Assembly: GCA_050084515.1 (NCBI GenBank) | Contig: CM114271.1 | Location: 29,264,001 to 29,328,000, forward strand | Direction of reading: 5' to 3' | Source of the DNA: Blasia pusilla | Lineage: Eukaryota > Marchantiophyta > Marchantiopsida > Blasiales | Length of the DNA stretch: 64,000 nt | Part shown: piece after piece, positions 44,517-54,443 of the stretch | How the letters are laid out: every line of letters starts with the position of its first letter | Numbering within the stretch: position 1 is the first letter of the stretch | Program-made: the position numbers and the translations under genes | Notes under the pieces: generated by a model | Seen by the model: only the letters and a program-made list of their open reading frames with translations | Told to the model about the DNA's origin: nothing | Databases searched by the model: none

Positions 44517-46266
44517 CTAGAGGGGTTTCAGTAACTTCAACTCCCTCATTCGGGGAAATGTATCTATCAGGATTTGCAAACAAGTACCTAAAATGAGCAG
44601 AATTCTTCCACAATATAACATCTCCTCATAATCAGAGGAAGGTCCTTCTAAGGCAATCCTCAAGACAACATCTAAATACTTTGTGGTCAACCTATTACGA
44701 GATTTAGTCTTGATCATGTTTTGAATGAATGAGAGAGCCTTTTCCATTCAAAACATGATCAAGACTAAATCTCGTAATCGATTGACCACAAAGTATTTAG
44801 ATGCTGCCTTGAGGATTGCCTTAGAAGGACCTTCCTTCTGAGGCATTCAAGTCATGAGTTTCCATGACAAAATTCATGGTAATCCTAGCTATCTCCGAGT
44901 TCACAATGCTCCCTATAGTGCTAACATCCACAAACTTGTACTGAAATGTCTTACTCAAATTTGCAAGCATGGAAAGTATGTTAGCCAAAAAGTAGAGTTG
45001 ATAGATCATTTGGAATGATCTCAACCTGTTAAATAAATTTGCAACATTCCCGTCGTCTTCTGAAGGGGAAATATCTCTAAAGTATGTCAATACTGATTCT
45101 AGAGAATCACACAAGGTGGTCATAGCTTGCCGACGGGATAACCATCTAATCTTGTGGTATCTCTTCATAACTCGTTGGGAGTCATTGAATTTTTCCTACA
45201 ACGATGCTAGAATTTTTTTCCTCTTCGACGACCTTCTAAAGTAACCAGCAACTGCATTGAGAATCGAATCGACTTCAGAGGATATGGACTTGCAATCAGG
45301 AGCTTTCGCAGTTGACAAAGCCGCCAAATTTGTTCTATGGGCTACACAATGAACTGAAAAAATATAGGGATTTACCTTCTGCTTCATTTGGGAGGCCACC
45401 CCTTTCTGGCTACCTACCATTGTAGAAGCTCCATCTGAACCAAATGCTATCATTTTGGAGAATTCTAACCCTCCATCTTTGATAAGTTGCAACAAACCTT
45501 CAGTAATAGCATTGGAACATTTTGATTCGCAACGAAGTCGTCCTAGAAAACAACATTTTGCTAGGCCCTCTTCAATGAAGGTGGCAAACACAACCAAATG
45601 CCCTGTTACAAATATGTCAGTTGACTCATCGATCATAATGCCAAAGAAAGGAGAGGCTTGAACTCTCACAAGACTTCTTCTAAACAGAACTTGGCTAATA
45701 AAGTAACACATCTCACTGCAACTCTTTTCATCTTGATATAAGTCTCTGGTAATAGGGGCATTGATCGATAACATTAACTTACAAAGGCTCGGAAATTTCA
45801 AAAATGGCATAGCTTCCTTTGCAAGGAAGTATGCGCACTTAAACAATGTCAATAGAGCGATTTCACAAGTGCGGTTGGTGGTGGCAATGGCCTTGGCCAT
45901 TGACTTCTTACCCCCATGTGCAGCCCATGCAAGCTTGATGTGCTCGTTGGACTTGGCATGATCAGTGAAGGATGAAACCTTACAGTTTATTGCTCCATCT
46001 CTGGAAAACACACTCTTCCCTTTCCCCTCCTTACAAACTTTACAAAAGATTCTACCAAGAGTTGAGTCCCACTCAATCCAATCATACATCGAATACCATA
46101 CATCCTTCCATGCTACACGAACTTTTCCAGGTACATCTGCACTGCTTCCTCACGGAGGAGGCTCATCTCTGTCATTAGATGAGCCAGACAATGCGATAAT
46201 GCCAGGCTCGTCATTGATTTGTTCCTTACCTAGGAAGGATGTCATTGTCTTTTGTCTCTTGGCCAT
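44517..46266 (-). pseudogene. hAT-like transposase (ZNF862/KIAA1586-type) with nonsense codons
   Basis: Start ATG at 46266 (MAKRQKTMTSFLGKEQ). One frame then runs to about 44840 with only a TGA near 46.15 kb and a TAG at 45196, both explicable as C-to-T changes. It has an N-terminal TTF/BED-like zinc site (FCKVCKEG ... FTDHAKSNEH), then FFGIMIDESTDIF, IAFGSDGASTMVGSQKGVAS and NPYIFSVHCVAHRTNLAAL, the typical core of plant and animal hAT-derived ZNF862-like proteins. At 44.84 kb it meets a 96-bp inverted duplication that puts in a stop. The true continuation resumes at 44.75 kb. Upstream is GC-rich repetitive DNA. The C-terminal dimerisation block is not seen. Confidence 0.8.
44632..44841. repeat. 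Inverted duplication, about 96-bp arms, inside the hAT frame
   Basis: Arms 44632-44727 and 44745-44841 are reverse complements with about five differences and a 17-base spacer. The left arm encodes transposase (RNRLTTKYLDVVLRIALEGP on the minus strand). The right arm is its inverted copy inserted directly upstream in the gene, ending the frame. Confidence 0.92.
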
Positions 46267-46959
46267 GTGCACTACTGGACACTGGGCAGCTATCTGGACT
46301 ACAATCTGAGAACAGAAGAAGGGCTACTACATGGGAATAAGCTAGAACAGAGGAGTTGCAATGAGCTCGAGAATTTCTCGAGGAGAAGTTGTGGCGGCGG
46401 CGTGGCTTGGAAAGGCCCCGGTTAATGTAGGCAATCTGCGGAGCAGCAGAGCAAACCGATGCAAACTTGCTGCTAAGAAAACAAAAAAAAGAAATACATC
46501 CCGGGTGCTTGAGAGAACACAGTCTGGGAACAATCGAGGGCAGCAGCCTTTCCAAGAGTGACGGACTTGCCGCACATTGAGCGGCCCCGCCCCCACCCTG
46601 ATCCCTAGCAGCAACGCCACCAAGCCCACCGAAAATGACCAAGACAAGGCTGCCAAGCAGCAATGCGAGCAACAAGCTTGCAAGATTGGGTAGCACAATA
46701 GCAACGAGATGGAGCGCCAGGAGCGGAGTTACAAAAGATTTCGCAAAAGGAGAACTGGACGTGAGAGACAAGCACTGGAGCAGCAACACGAGACTCGGCT
46801 AAACCCTTAACAAAATGGAGCAGCAGCGCGAATGAAGTCTTTGAAGGCCAGAAATGTGAGCAGCGAGCGGCAAGCTTGCAGGATCCAGCAGCAGCATTGA
46901 TAGCTGAATAGCAACGCGAAACTCGGGGAGAGACGGCCAATCGGGCAAGGCGAATGGCA

Positions 46960-47265
46960 GAAACCCGAGCATCGAGGCGGAGCTGCGGAGCAGCAAAGCA
47001 GAGCCGCGAGGCAGAGCAGCGAGGCGGAGCAGCAAGGCGGAGCAGCAAGGCAAAGCAGAGCCACGAGCCGCGGAGCAGCAAAGCACAGCCGTGAGGCTGA
47101 GCAGCAGGGCGGAGCAGCAAGGCAAAACAAAGCCGCGAGACGGAGGCGCAAGGCAGCAAGGCGGAGCAGCGAGGCGCGAGCTCGGGAGCAAAGAACATGC
47201 GAGGGCGCAAGGCGGAGCAGCAAGGCAGCGAGGCGGAGCTCGGGACTCGGGAGGGAGAACATGCG
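46960..47265. repeat. GC-rich minisatellite, CGGAGCAGCAAGG-type units
   Basis: About 300 bases made of imperfect units of 13-15 bases (GGCGGAGCAGCAAGGC, CGAGGCGGAGCAG and similar). Its minus-strand translation is Leu/Cys/Ala-rich and gives spuriously long open frames. It lies 0.7 kb upstream of the hAT start. Confidence 0.9.
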
Positions 47266-47277
47266 AATGAGGCCCCA

Positions 47278-47315
47278 GGGGCCCGCAGTGGGGTCTCCAC
47301 CCCACTGCGGGCCCC
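47278..47315. repeat. 17-bp perfect GC-rich hairpin
   Basis: GGGGCCCGCAGTGGGGT (47278-47294), CTCC loop, then the exact reverse complement (47299-47315). It closes the minisatellite region. It could be a transposon terminus, as hAT ends often start CAGGGGC-like, but no partner end was found. Confidence 0.9.
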
Positions 47316-48373
47316 CAAGGGGTATGCCACTTGTAATTGGAACCGTCCGATTCAGATCGGACGGGTGTGCTTATTGTGCCCTAAATGAGCGGACCGTTTA
47401 GATCCAGCCGTCTCCTCCTTAGCGAATCCTGACCACTCATACTTTTCCGGCAGCCGGCACCTGAGGCGGCAAAAAACCGTCCGCCGGTAATCGCACTCCA
47501 GCCACTAACCGGTTTCCCTACTTGGACGACGCACTTTCCGACAACTTCCTGCCGGGAAACAGTCAAATTCCGGCGCCTGGTCGGCTCGCCTGCCAGTTGC
47601 CGGTATGTACCCATTTTCACCCGGAACTGCTGCCGGGAAGTTCTTCTGTTCGTCGGAAATTTCAAAAAACTGCCGGCCGGGGTTACTCGTAACCCCGGAT
47701 CTCTCCGAACATTGCTAGGGAGCTCTAGGAGTGGGATGGACTTGAGTGCACATGCAACCTTGGCATTCTTTCAATGTAAAGGATGCGTGTAACTATCTTT
47801 GAATCTTTCCAATATTCTGCCATTTTCAATATATTTTAATAAGTAAAATTTTCTTAGGCCAAGATTTTCCCAAGATCTCAAATTTTATTGGTTCTATTAA
47901 AGAAATTTTATTGGTTCTTGGATCTAGCAAGGCTTACATACGTGTCCTCCCATATGGACTTAAAATGTCAGTTATCTGAATTTAGGAAATGCTCATGCTT
48001 TAACACCTTGCGTAAACACTATCCCATTCACATATTATATTATCATCTAAACCTTTAAAATTAGAGTATTTCTTATTTCTCAAAACAGATAATCAGTTTT
48101 AACTCTAATTATTTTCAAGGCATGTAAACATAGAGTTGGTTTCATTTGGTGACAGCATTTAATTGAGAGTCTCAAAAAAATCTTGTTCCTCTTTCCTCTT
48201 AGGTACATAAAACATTAAAAAGTCTCTTTCCTTTTGAAAAGAAGAAATTTCTAGATTATTTTACACACATGCTCCCTGAGTTTAAAAACCAGAATGATGA
48301 GAAAATCTAAAATCTCATGTGCCTTCATATGAACTATCTATAATTGCATGCTTACAACATCACTTAAGTAGGA

Positions 48374-48476
48374 ATTATAGATTGATAACTTGGTTGTTTT
48401 TTACGCCTCCAAATCAATATATTATAGATTGATAACTTGGTTTTTTTTTACGAACCTCCAAATCAATATATTATAG
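48374..48476. repeat. Tandem duplication, period about 48 bp
   Basis: ATTATAGATTGATAACTTGG occurs twice and its first words a third time, with CCTCCAAATCAATAT between. Confidence 0.85.
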
Positions 48477-48591
48477 TCATGTGCTTTTTGCATGATTTTG
48501 CAAGTTCATACCATGACTTACAACTTAGGCGGAAAGAAAAAATTTGAATTTGTGCAGGATGATTACTCCTTTCTTCTCTCATGAGGGGAGG

Positions 48592-48740
48592 AAATGAGCT
48601 CCACGTAGAGGGAGACTATTCATAACTTGTAAAAAGTGGACAAGTGATGAGATCCAGATAGAGGAAGACTTTTTAAACTTAAAAGAAGTGGACAGGGGAT
48701 GAGATCCACGTCCAGGAAGACTTTTCATAACTCGAAGAAA
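48592..48740. repeat. Three-copy degenerate tandem repeat, about 58-60 bp
   Basis: Units share ATGAGATCCA(C/G), GAGGAAGACT and AAGTGGACA blocks in order. The first copy is the most diverged. Confidence 0.75.
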
Positions 48741-51532
48741 ATAGCTATGACGACGATTCGGGAGGTTCGGAAAGAACCGAATTCTTTTGTAGAACCAACC
48801 CGACGAAATTCTGAGAATTCCGAAGGAGGTCGGAAAGTTTCCGAAATTTGAAGGGGTGCAAAAGTGAGATTTACTAAAAACATTTGTCAACTAACCAAAT
48901 TTTATCCGAAAAACCGATCACTTATAATCCGACTAATCGCAGAACTCTTCCCGAGTCGATTGCGTATTACGCTTACAGACGAGGGAGGCGGGTCAGGGTC
49001 CGCTGGGCTCTGCGAAGCCAGCACAGGTTCCTTGTTGCCAGGTAGAAAACACCCCTTTCCAAGACCCGGCTTGGCCGTAGCCACTGAAAGGTCGTCAAGT
49101 GTAGGGTGAACCGTTAGGGACAGGGCATAAAACAGTTTCTCGTGGGGAGCACGTCTGAACCCCAAACGCAAAACACGACAGAATGGCGAACCGGCTCAAG
49201 TCCGACTGTCCGACTCGAGGCTAACGGGGGGAAAGTGTGGCTCGAACCGCAGTTATACTCTGGGATACGGACGAGAACGAGTCAATGGTTCCCGCGAGTG
49301 AACACATGTATCTGGCACGGTGCCGATTCGCTGAAAGTCCTGTCTCGTGAGATAAGCGCATATCGATTTAACCTGAAAGTTACGAGATCTTACCGAATCT
49401 GACGAGTCGAGTACTTTTCGATTTAACACGAGGAATTCACATGGAGTTACTGAGTCCGAGGATCAAATCATGAAGCACGAGAAGATAGTGGAGCCTCTTA
49501 CAAACAAGCTAAGGTCAACGAGCAGATCATGCTCAATGCACTAATTAAGTGATACGAGAGCATTAGGGAGGAGGGTTGTGTCCGTTTCGAACCAACGAGA
49601 GCAAAGATGCACTTCGATAAAAACGAGTGATGGAAAACCCATCGGCAACCCTAAACCAACGAACAATATTTTGTCTTGGTTCTATTTACGGAGTGGGGTT
49701 CAGATGGTGTCGACTCAGTTTCATTCCACAAGATCATCATCGTAAACGCTTTGATGGAACGTGTGCTTGCATGGTCAAGATTGACCCGGTGTAACAGGGG
49801 AGTTTAGTTGATGCGCGCAACCTTGGTTCCACGGAATAAAACCAGCACCTCGCATCGGCAGACTCGCCACAATTGCCGAACAAAACTCGTTAGACCCGGT
49901 CAAGATTGACGCGGCGGCCGACGCGGTTGGCTTTTGAAGCCGCAAGTTGGAGCAATACAATGTAATTATTCAGGCCTTCCTCTAAACCATCAGAGTTCTT
50001 AACACCACGGCGGTATTCATCTAGAGGAAAATTTGTACGTATGTATATGCAAGGGTTGAGCGAATTAGGCATATCGTTGGCAAGAAAGGGATTACCGTCT
50101 AAGGGCCGATGCACATGAAGTAACGGACTGGTACATGCACCGATAAAAAACTCTTGAAATAATTTAACCTTACAAAACATGAGTCTTGAAAGAACTATGT
50201 TTACGGTTGGTGGTGGTGTCCATGAATGAATAGTCTCACAAATCATGCGTCACAAACCAAGGCTCTACATGCGCTTAGCAATTAATTAATTGGACAACTC
50301 GTAGAGACTGTTGCGGGAGGAGTTGATACGATAGATCACGTGTCCAAATGGAGATTCTAGTATGGGTGGAAATAAAAATTCTTCAAAGGTAATAATAATT
50401 AAATGGTTGTTGTCACAATGACAAGAGTCGAGACTGATCGTGACAGCTCATGACTATGGTCGAAATTGATTGATCGTGGGAATCACACATGACAAGGATT
50501 GGGTGTGATGGAAAAAACTAGTTCGAGGTGAGCTAGTTTTAAGCATTGAGTTATTAGAGGTTCTTCTTACACTCAAAGTCTTTGACGAGTCTCGAATTAA
50601 AACCAAGCATGCCGTGAAAAGAAAACTCATACTTGACAACTCTGTTGCTGCATTGGAGTCCCTTCAAGTTATTAAATTCCACGTTTAAAGATGTTTTTCC
50701 CCACTCAAAAAGAGGATACAGAACGAAAATTGGTACTTTTTAAGTGGCCAAAAAGCAGGGAATAGAAATAGACCTATGTGATCTGGATGTCCACGCTGAC
50801 CTGGATGTACACGCGGGGGGCGTGAACGCGATAGGAGACTGGGCCTAAAAAGGCACCAGGGTAGGCCTAGAAAATAGGCACCTAGGTAGGCCTGGAAGAA
50901 TCTGAGCTCAAAAATCGCGTGGTGTCCTTGAATCCCGCAACACTTACACTCTCTAAACTCCCGTATCTTCTCCACTTGCAGCTGTATGTGTGCATTGCGC
51001 TGCGCCGAGGCTGCGTGCTCTCGCAGCTGGCATCGCGTGGAATTTAATATATTAAGTACGTAAACATGCGAAGAGGTGTGCTAGACATATCAAGCGCGTG
51101 TGAAGATTTTCCAGAATCGCAGCTTGCCCACTAGAATGCGCGCGAATGTTGTCAGATCGATTACCGCGGCCGCTAGCTCTGGCTAATTGCACAGATCAGT
51201 TTTGAACAGTGAAATTCTCCGATGGAGCAGATGAAACTTAAGTTTGTACTGGAAGCTAGCTAGATGGCTAGCGGACCTTTTCCGCTCAAATAAACCTTCC
51301 GTAGTTCTACCTACAGGCTGAATTCCCGAACTCTCCTCGATCGAAAAGATTGATCTTTCGTGTTAAACAATAATTAAAATGAATCTACGTTAACATTTTC
51401 TTAGTCGGATCGTAGACTGCGGGCAACCTGGGTGTCCACGAAGAGTTGCAATGCGAGGAACTTTGACTCGATCCCATACATGTGTAAAGTAGAACTGGAC
51501 AGGGAACGTTCATTAATTATCACTGGGACATG

Positions 51533-51540
51533 TATATAAG
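51533..51540 (+). promoter_or_regulatory. Probable TATA box of the multicopper oxidase gene
   Basis: TATATAAG at 51533-51540 is the only good TATA match upstream of the gene in the expected orientation. Transcription would begin near 51565-51575, leaving a 5' leader of about 410 bases. The first ATG after the box (about 51566) opens an 11-codon upstream frame, so leaky scanning or reinitiation would be needed if it is in the mRNA. Confidence 0.5.
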
Positions 51541-51983
51541 GAGGTCTTCTCGATATCTATCAGACCATGACGTGCACTAGCCTGTACGTTTTGCACTCCT
51601 GAGCTCGGGTAGTGCTTAGGCCCCTCGCGTTCACGAGTACGAGATCAGATCTCAGCTGGCTAGCGTCTGAGGACGCACAGTAGTGGAGCTCTGTGCAGAA
51701 CATTCTAAGTTTCGTCTACGCTGGTACTCTTGCAGTTGTACGTTTCAGATCATAATAGGGCACTAACCTTGCAGCGAGAACCCAAATATTTGTGGAATCA
51801 GACTCCTCGAGATCAAGAGCACAATTCATCGCAGTCACAGACGACATTCGCGAGATTATGGGGTGGATCCGGAGCTAGTACAATTGCACTAAGCGCGCAC
51901 GCCTTGAGACACAGTCCGATCCGGACAGGCGACATTCCACTTGCGACTTCAAAGCCAGCGAGAGCGTCAAGATCAATTCCAAA

Positions 51984-54443
51984 ATGTTCGGTACACGAGC
52001 AACGAAGAGCTCGGGCGCACGGGTCCTTGTACATAATTCTGCATTTTTAATCCAGACATGGATTGCTTTTTCCGTTGCATTTGTGGCAATGGTCCAAGGA
52101 GAGCACTCTTTGTGCCAGAATTTGAAGCCGTCACCCGTTTTGACACCGTTTGTAGACCCCCTCCGTATTCCTGAAACAATCGATGTTTCTAAGGGAACCC
52201 AAGTGACATTGGGCGCATTCAAGATCACTCAGGTGAGACCTTTTTCGATCTCATACTTATTTTTACCTCGATGGTCGGAGCCAACGTCAGCTTTGTTTGC
52301 AAGCCATGGCCCATATATGTATACATGTATTCAACTCTGGATACGTTTTGAAGTGGAGCTGTAGACATATTCTCCATGTTTCCTGTGTATTGTACTCGAG
52401 TGAAAGGCGCGCACAGAGCACCGTCAGGTTACATACGGATCCATTGAGCTCGTTCTGTACATCACATCCACGACTCCGAGCATTTCCTGCGGAGTCGTGG
52501 ATGTTCTTTGAGATGGGAGATTGAGGACACGTGTGGTCTCTAAATCTTCTCACATGCTCATGTAGCTCAGACATGTGTATATAAATATATGAATTATTGC
52601 TTCCAAGGAGCTCTAGATCGATCTTCAGGAGTGAGCTATAATCAGACCTCCAGTATGTCCTCACCCTGTTCAATTTAATTCGGCTATTGGGTAAGGGCGG
52701 GAAGAAATAATAACAGGTGCTTTTGATTTCGAAATTGTGCGAGCTCTTTCGATCGTGAGAAAAACACAATGGCTACAGTATCAATCCATCTGATCCAGTG
52801 TACCAAGCGATCATCTTTGTATGTCCAGTTTAAATACAGTCTTCCCGTGAGATCTCTCTTCGGAGTGACAGGATATTTGAAAATAATGTTGATAAATTCA
52901 TGTTTATGATGTGCAGAAACTTCATTCTGAGCTTCCTCCAACGACGATGTACGCGTATGGAACGAGCCAAGCCACTGCAACATATCCAGGGCCTACTCTG
53001 GTGGCCACTCGATACAAGCCATCATTCATCCGCTTCGAAAATCACATCCACGACTCCGAGCATTTCCTGCGGGTGGACAGATCCATCATGCACTGGGCGA
53101 ACCCTCCCAGCGGCCGTGGAATACCCGTGGTGTCCCATCTCCACGGGGGCGAAGTTCCTAGCGATTCCGACGGACACCCAGACGCGTGGTATACCGCATC
53201 CGGAGAGAGAGGCCATGCGTTCATCACTCAGAACTACACATACCCGAACTTCCAGAATGCCTCTTTCTTGTGGTACCACGATCACAGCGTCGGCATCACT
53301 CGTCTCAATGTGGTCGCTGGGCTCGCAGGCATGTATGTCATTCGATCGCCATCAGAGGAGCCTCCGAATCTGCCATGTGGTGAATACGAGATTCCTCTTT
53401 TTCTGCAAGACAAGCAGTTCTGGGCCAACGGATCAATCAACTTCCCGGACGTCGGCGACTCTCCTGGCGTTCACCCCAATTGGTGCCCGGAGTACTTCGG
53501 GGACACCATTCTCGTGAACGGAGTCGCGTGGCCTTTCCACGACGTATACCCTGCCAAGTATCGGTTCCGACTGTTAAACGGAGCAAATGCACGCTTCTTC
53601 ATTCTGTCACTCAGCGATCCGTCTCTCGAGTTCATCCAAATCGGTACAGACGGTGGTTTTCTCTCGTCTCCTGTTAACCTGGGATCATATGTCACCCTTC
53701 CTCCAGCTTACAGAGTGGATGTGATAGTCGACTTCTCCAAGGTAAAGGTGGGCACAAGCGTGTATTTGAACAACTCGGGTGCGGCTCCATTTCCGAGCGG
53801 TGATCCTAGTTTCAGCCCCCCCAGCACCAATTCCGTCATGGAGTTCAGAGTCAGAGCCCCACCCAAAGGAGCGAAGATCGAGAAATCCGTCATACCCAAG
53901 GAATTGGGAACTAAGGCTGCGCACCCCACATGGAACGCCTCCATGGGTGTTCACCGAACTCTGACCTTGATAGAAGTGGACGATGAAAATGGTCCACTTT
54001 ATTCCGTTTTGGGCAACCACACCTGGGTCGATCCAGTTACAGAGACTCCGAAGCTTGGATCGACAGAGATTTGGGACATCATCAACCTCACGCCCGACGC
54101 CCACCCTATCCACATTCACCTGATTTCGTTCCTATTTCTGCATCAGCAATCATTCAATCAAACAGCCCATGATGCCAACCTATGTACCCTCGATCTGCCA
54201 TATCCTCATCCTGGGAGCTGCTACACAGAAAAAGCCCGGGGTCCGGATGTTACTCAGATCGGATGGAAGGACACTGTCATAGTGTGGCCCTCAAATGTGA
54301 CGAGGCTGTGGATGCAATGGACGCCTCGTCACGGTGGGGAATTCGTGTTCGATGCTACTCGTGCTCCCGGTTACGTCTGGCACTGCCACATTCTTGATCA
54401 TGAAGACAACGACATGATGCGACCTCTTCAAGTGACCTTTTGA
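51984..54443 (+). CDS. LPR1: LPR1-type multicopper oxidase (ferroxidase), two exons
   Basis: Exon 1 is 51984-52232 (83 codons), the intron 52233-52916 (GTGAGA...GTGCAG, phase 0) and exon 2 52917-54443, giving 591 residues, close to Arabidopsis LPR1. Residues 1-40 are a signal peptide (basic start, hydrophobic AFLIQTWIAFSVAFVAMVQG). Copper sites are complete: HLHGG at about 157-161, WYHDHS at 202-207, HPIHIH at 479-484 and HCHILDHEDNDMM at 572-584, giving the type 1, 2 and 3 ligands with Met as axial type 1 ligand. Several N-x-S/T sites suggest a glycosylated secreted protein. Family knowledge: LPR enzymes oxidise Fe(II) in the apoplast and set root responses to low phosphate, and plants probably gained them from soil bacteria. 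No disabling mutation is seen. It is the only intact host gene here, isolated among transposons. Confidence 0.93.
52233..52916 (+). other. Intron 1 of the multicopper oxidase, with a 32-bp copy of exon 2
   Basis: Splice sites are CAG|GTGAGA and GTGCAG|AAA. Inside, 52461-52492 is identical over 32 bases to exon 2 at 53041-53072 (ATCACATCCACGACTCCGAG...). It is followed at once by GGAGTCGTGGAT, the reverse complement of the copy's own beginning, making a 13-bp stem. Confidence 0.93.

Larger units (their letters stand above)
47320..51500. other. No gene recognised
   Basis: GC-rich at first, with CCGGC/GCCGG words, then AT-rich (47.8-48.6 kb), then mixed. It contains tandem duplications at 48374-48476 (period about 48) and 48592-48740 (three diverged copies of about 58-60 bases with GAGATCCA and GGAAGACTTTT). 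No frame shows a protein motif. Confidence 0.5.

Noticed and set aside
46605-47330. A 241-codon minus-strand frame, with two overlapping frames of 151-168 codons
   Set aside because: All are translations of the CGGAGCAGCAAGG minisatellite. The products are monotonous Leu/Cys/Ala repeats in every frame with no domain.
53685-54119. A 144-codon frame antisense to the multicopper oxidase
   Set aside because: Shadow of a strongly coded exon; no motif, no promoter, and the sense strand is a clear gene.
52911-54443. Exon 2 as a stand-alone gene with its own start
   Set aside because: The frame would start at GTG inside the splice acceptor. An upstream exon with signal peptide joins it in phase and gives the full family length.
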